From: Phylloscopus collybita
Taxonomy: Eukaryota; Chordata; Aves; Passeriformes; Phylloscopidae
Direction: 5' to 3'
Length of the DNA: 64,000 nucleotides
NCBI GenBank assembly: GCA_027886175.1
Contig: JAJNNQ010000127.1
Coordinates: 62,001-126,000, forward strand
Each line of letters opens with the position of its first letter. Within the stretch, counting starts at the first letter, position 1. Of this stretch, positions 62,293-64,000 are shown one piece after another. The translations under genes were made by a program, and so were the position numbers. The notes beneath the pieces were generated by a model. The model was not told the DNA's origin. It did no database searches and saw only the letters and a program-made list of their open reading frames with translations.

Positions 62293-64000
62293 TTCCCATG
62301 GAAAAGGGCCACCCTTGGTGTTTAATGCTGTCTTCCTGCCCATGGGCATATACCTACTAAAATTCCCTACAAATGAGGATATCTCCCAAATGCAATTTCC
62401 CACCAGATGGAAGTTTGTCTGCCCTTTTAATGCCAAAGGCCTCCGACAACCTGACATCAGGAATGTGCGATGGAGACTTTGGTTTCCTTAGGAAACGGGC
62501 CACTGTTCCTGTCTAATTCTCTCTGCCTTCCGCTGGGATTCTGCCTACTAAAATTCCACTAAAATTCCATAGAAATGAGGATATCTCCCAGGTGCAATCT
62601 ACAACCAGATGGAAGTTTCTCCTCCCTTATATTGGAAAACGCCTCCTACAAAGTGACATTTGCAACATGGGGTGGAGATTTTGGTTTCCCATCGAAAAGG
62701 GCCACTGTTTGTGTCTAATGCTGTCTGCCTGCCAGGGGGCATATGCCTACTAAAATTCAATACAAATGAGGATATCTCCCAAACGCAATTTCCCACCAGA
62801 TGGAAGTTTGTCTACCCTTTTAATGCCAAAGACCTCCTAAAAACTGACATCAGGAGCCTGGGTTGGAGACTTTGGTTTCCCATGGATATGGGCCACCGTT
62901 CGTGTCTAATGCTGTTTGCCTGCCACTGGGGTTCTGCCTGCTGAAATTCCTCACAAATGAGGATATCTCCCTGATGCAATCAGCCACCAGACGGAAGTTT
63001 GTCTGCCCTTGTAGTGCCAAAGGCCTCTTACAAACTGACATCAGGAACAGGGAATGGAGACTTGGGTTTCCCATGGAAAAGGTACACTCTTCGTGTCTAA
63101 TGCTGTCTGCCTGCCACTGGGCTTCTGTCTGCTGAAATTCCATACAAATGAGGATATCTCCTCGATGCAATCAACCACCAGACGGAACTTTGTCTGCCCT
63201 TGTAGTGCCAAAGTCCTCCTACAAACTGACATCAGGAACCTGGAGTGGAGACTTTGGTTTCCCATGGAAATGGGCCAGCGTTCGTGTCTAATTATATGTG
63301 CCTGCCACTAGGCTTCTGCCTATTAATTTTCCACTTAAATTCCATACAAATGAGGATGTCTTCCAGGTGCAATCTACCACCAGATAGAAGTTTGACTGCC
63401 CTTGTAATGACAACGGCCTTTTACAAACTGACATCTGGAATCTGGAGAGGACTGTTGCAGTGCCTGCCTGCTCTGGCCTGGCTCAGTGTCTAGCCTGACC
63501 TACCCGGCAGCTCTCGGCACGCCCCAACCAGTCACTTTGTGGGGGCTCGTGTCTTGTCACTGGATAACGCTGTCAAGGCCGGATTGAAGAAAGAAGGGAC
63601 TCTCTCTTGAATTTTCTAGGGAACAGAGGCTTTATTCGGGGGCGGGGGGTAGGGGGTCAGGATGATCCCCCCAGCCACCCCAGGCTGGTGCCTCTGGAGA
63701 GAGAGACCCTGAGCCTGGGGTGGTGGGCGGTTTAATACTACAATTCTGGGGTGGATTCTAAGTTACAGTTACTAATAAAACAATCTAAATACATCATGCT
63801 AAATTAAGTCATTTAGGTTCTAACAAATCTAGCACAAGTTTTGGGATGGGCCGAGAACAGTTTTGCAAAATGAATGGCTAGCTCTACTGTACTTCAAAGA
63901 TAAGAATTAAATGATGGACACGAGGATAATTATGCATGACAAAGGAGGTAAGGCAGGGGAGAACTAATAAAAGAAAGATTCTAAGCAGGGGCAAAGCTGT
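62293..64000. repeat. 10,932-bp duplicated block, copy 2 (cut by window end)
   Basis: Begins at about 62,293 and repeats the satellite and ERV 3' LTR of copy 1 with only scattered substitutions. It runs off the window. If the duplication is complete, a second internally deleted ERV would extend to about 67,186 beyond the window. Confidence 0.9.
63453..64000 (-). mobile_element. second ERV copy, 3' LTR only within window
   Basis: Starts with TGTTGCAG at the same satellite position as the first ERV, after the same TCTGGAGAGGAC flank. Over 548 bp it differs from 52,521-53,068 at six positions by direct comparison, with no indel. Because flank and insertion point are identical, it arose by duplication of the satellite block and not by a new integration. 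The window ends inside the LTR. Confidence 0.93.

Larger units (their letters stand above)
56255..63452 (-). repeat. 191/202-bp satellite array, - orientation arm, part 2
   Basis: The satellite resumes in the same orientation and phase directly after the ERV. The target-site copy GAGGAC continues into GCTTTGGTTTCCC as in uninterrupted monomers, for example near 59,540. Between 56,255 and about 58,420 the monomer order matches a diverged version of the HOR segment around 27.7-29.4 kb. An internal repeat of about 0.8 kb with a 2,913-bp offset follows, then the second copy of the ERV-flanking block from 62,293. No gene was seen. Confidence 0.95.

Noticed and set aside
1..63452. CRISPR-like array of repeats and spacers
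   Set aside because: The units are contiguous 191/202-bp monomers, with homologous sequence throughout the unit and no unique spacers; the setting is eukaryotic.
298..63493. Hundreds of short open frames of 60-170 codons with similar translations on both strands
   Set aside because: They recur once per monomer and end when the 191- or 202-bp period shifts the frame. They appear on both strands of the same monomer and have no start context or codon signature. They are satellite by-products, not a gene family.

Overview
The window looks like a megabase-type satellite region of a vertebrate, most likely a bird. About 92% of it is one tandem satellite. The remainder is one internally deleted endogenous retrovirus (ERV), a second partial copy of that ERV cut by the window end, and one unrelated solo LTR. 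No host protein-coding gene, tRNA or rRNA is supported. The bird assignment rests on the ERV: a class II, alpharetrovirus-like element with a DD35E integrase, a TM protein with a cysteine-flanked internal fusion loop and a CX6CC motif, and 6-bp target-site duplications. The 191-bp satellite period is compatible with the 191-bp class described from zebra finch (Tgut191A), but I could not compare sequences.

Satellite layout. Monomers come in two length classes, 191 bp and 202 bp, which differ by an 11-bp internal tandem duplication (TGGAATTTTAG). From 1 to about 20,151 the monomers read on the + strand. From about 20,152 to the window end they read on the - strand, so there is one orientation switch. 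Within each arm there are zones of mutually diverged monomers (about 540-6,660; 13,730-20,151; 20,152-24,400; 56,255-62,292) and zones of higher-order repeat (HOR). The HOR unit is about 5.86 kb (roughly 30 monomers). One full + copy lies at 7,021-12,886. Five - copies plus a partial lie at about 24,748-51,360. Homologous anchors in the - array are spaced 5,861, 5,475, 4,513 and 4,105 bp, so successive copies differ by whole-monomer gains and losses, as expected of unequal exchange. The + HOR zone and the first - HOR copy form an inverted pair with a constant coordinate sum.

Insertions. A 368-bp solo LTR (15,458-15,825, +) has a perfect 6-bp duplication (CTACGT). It sits in the first of two tandem 1,178-bp blocks; the second block keeps the empty site. 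An ERV (52,521-56,254, -) keeps a complete 3' LTR, polypurine tract, env and the RNase H/integrase part of pol. Its 5' LTR is cut to 79 bp and fused to pol, and gag, protease and reverse transcriptase are gone. The ERV and its flanking satellite were duplicated as a 10,932-bp block, so a second 3' LTR starts at 63,453 in the identical satellite position, with 6 differences in 548 bp.

Together the window records a likely pericentromeric or centromeric array at several time scales: diverged edge monomers, HOR formation, inversion, recent HOR amplification with monomer deletions, and retroviral insertions that were then carried along by satellite duplication.
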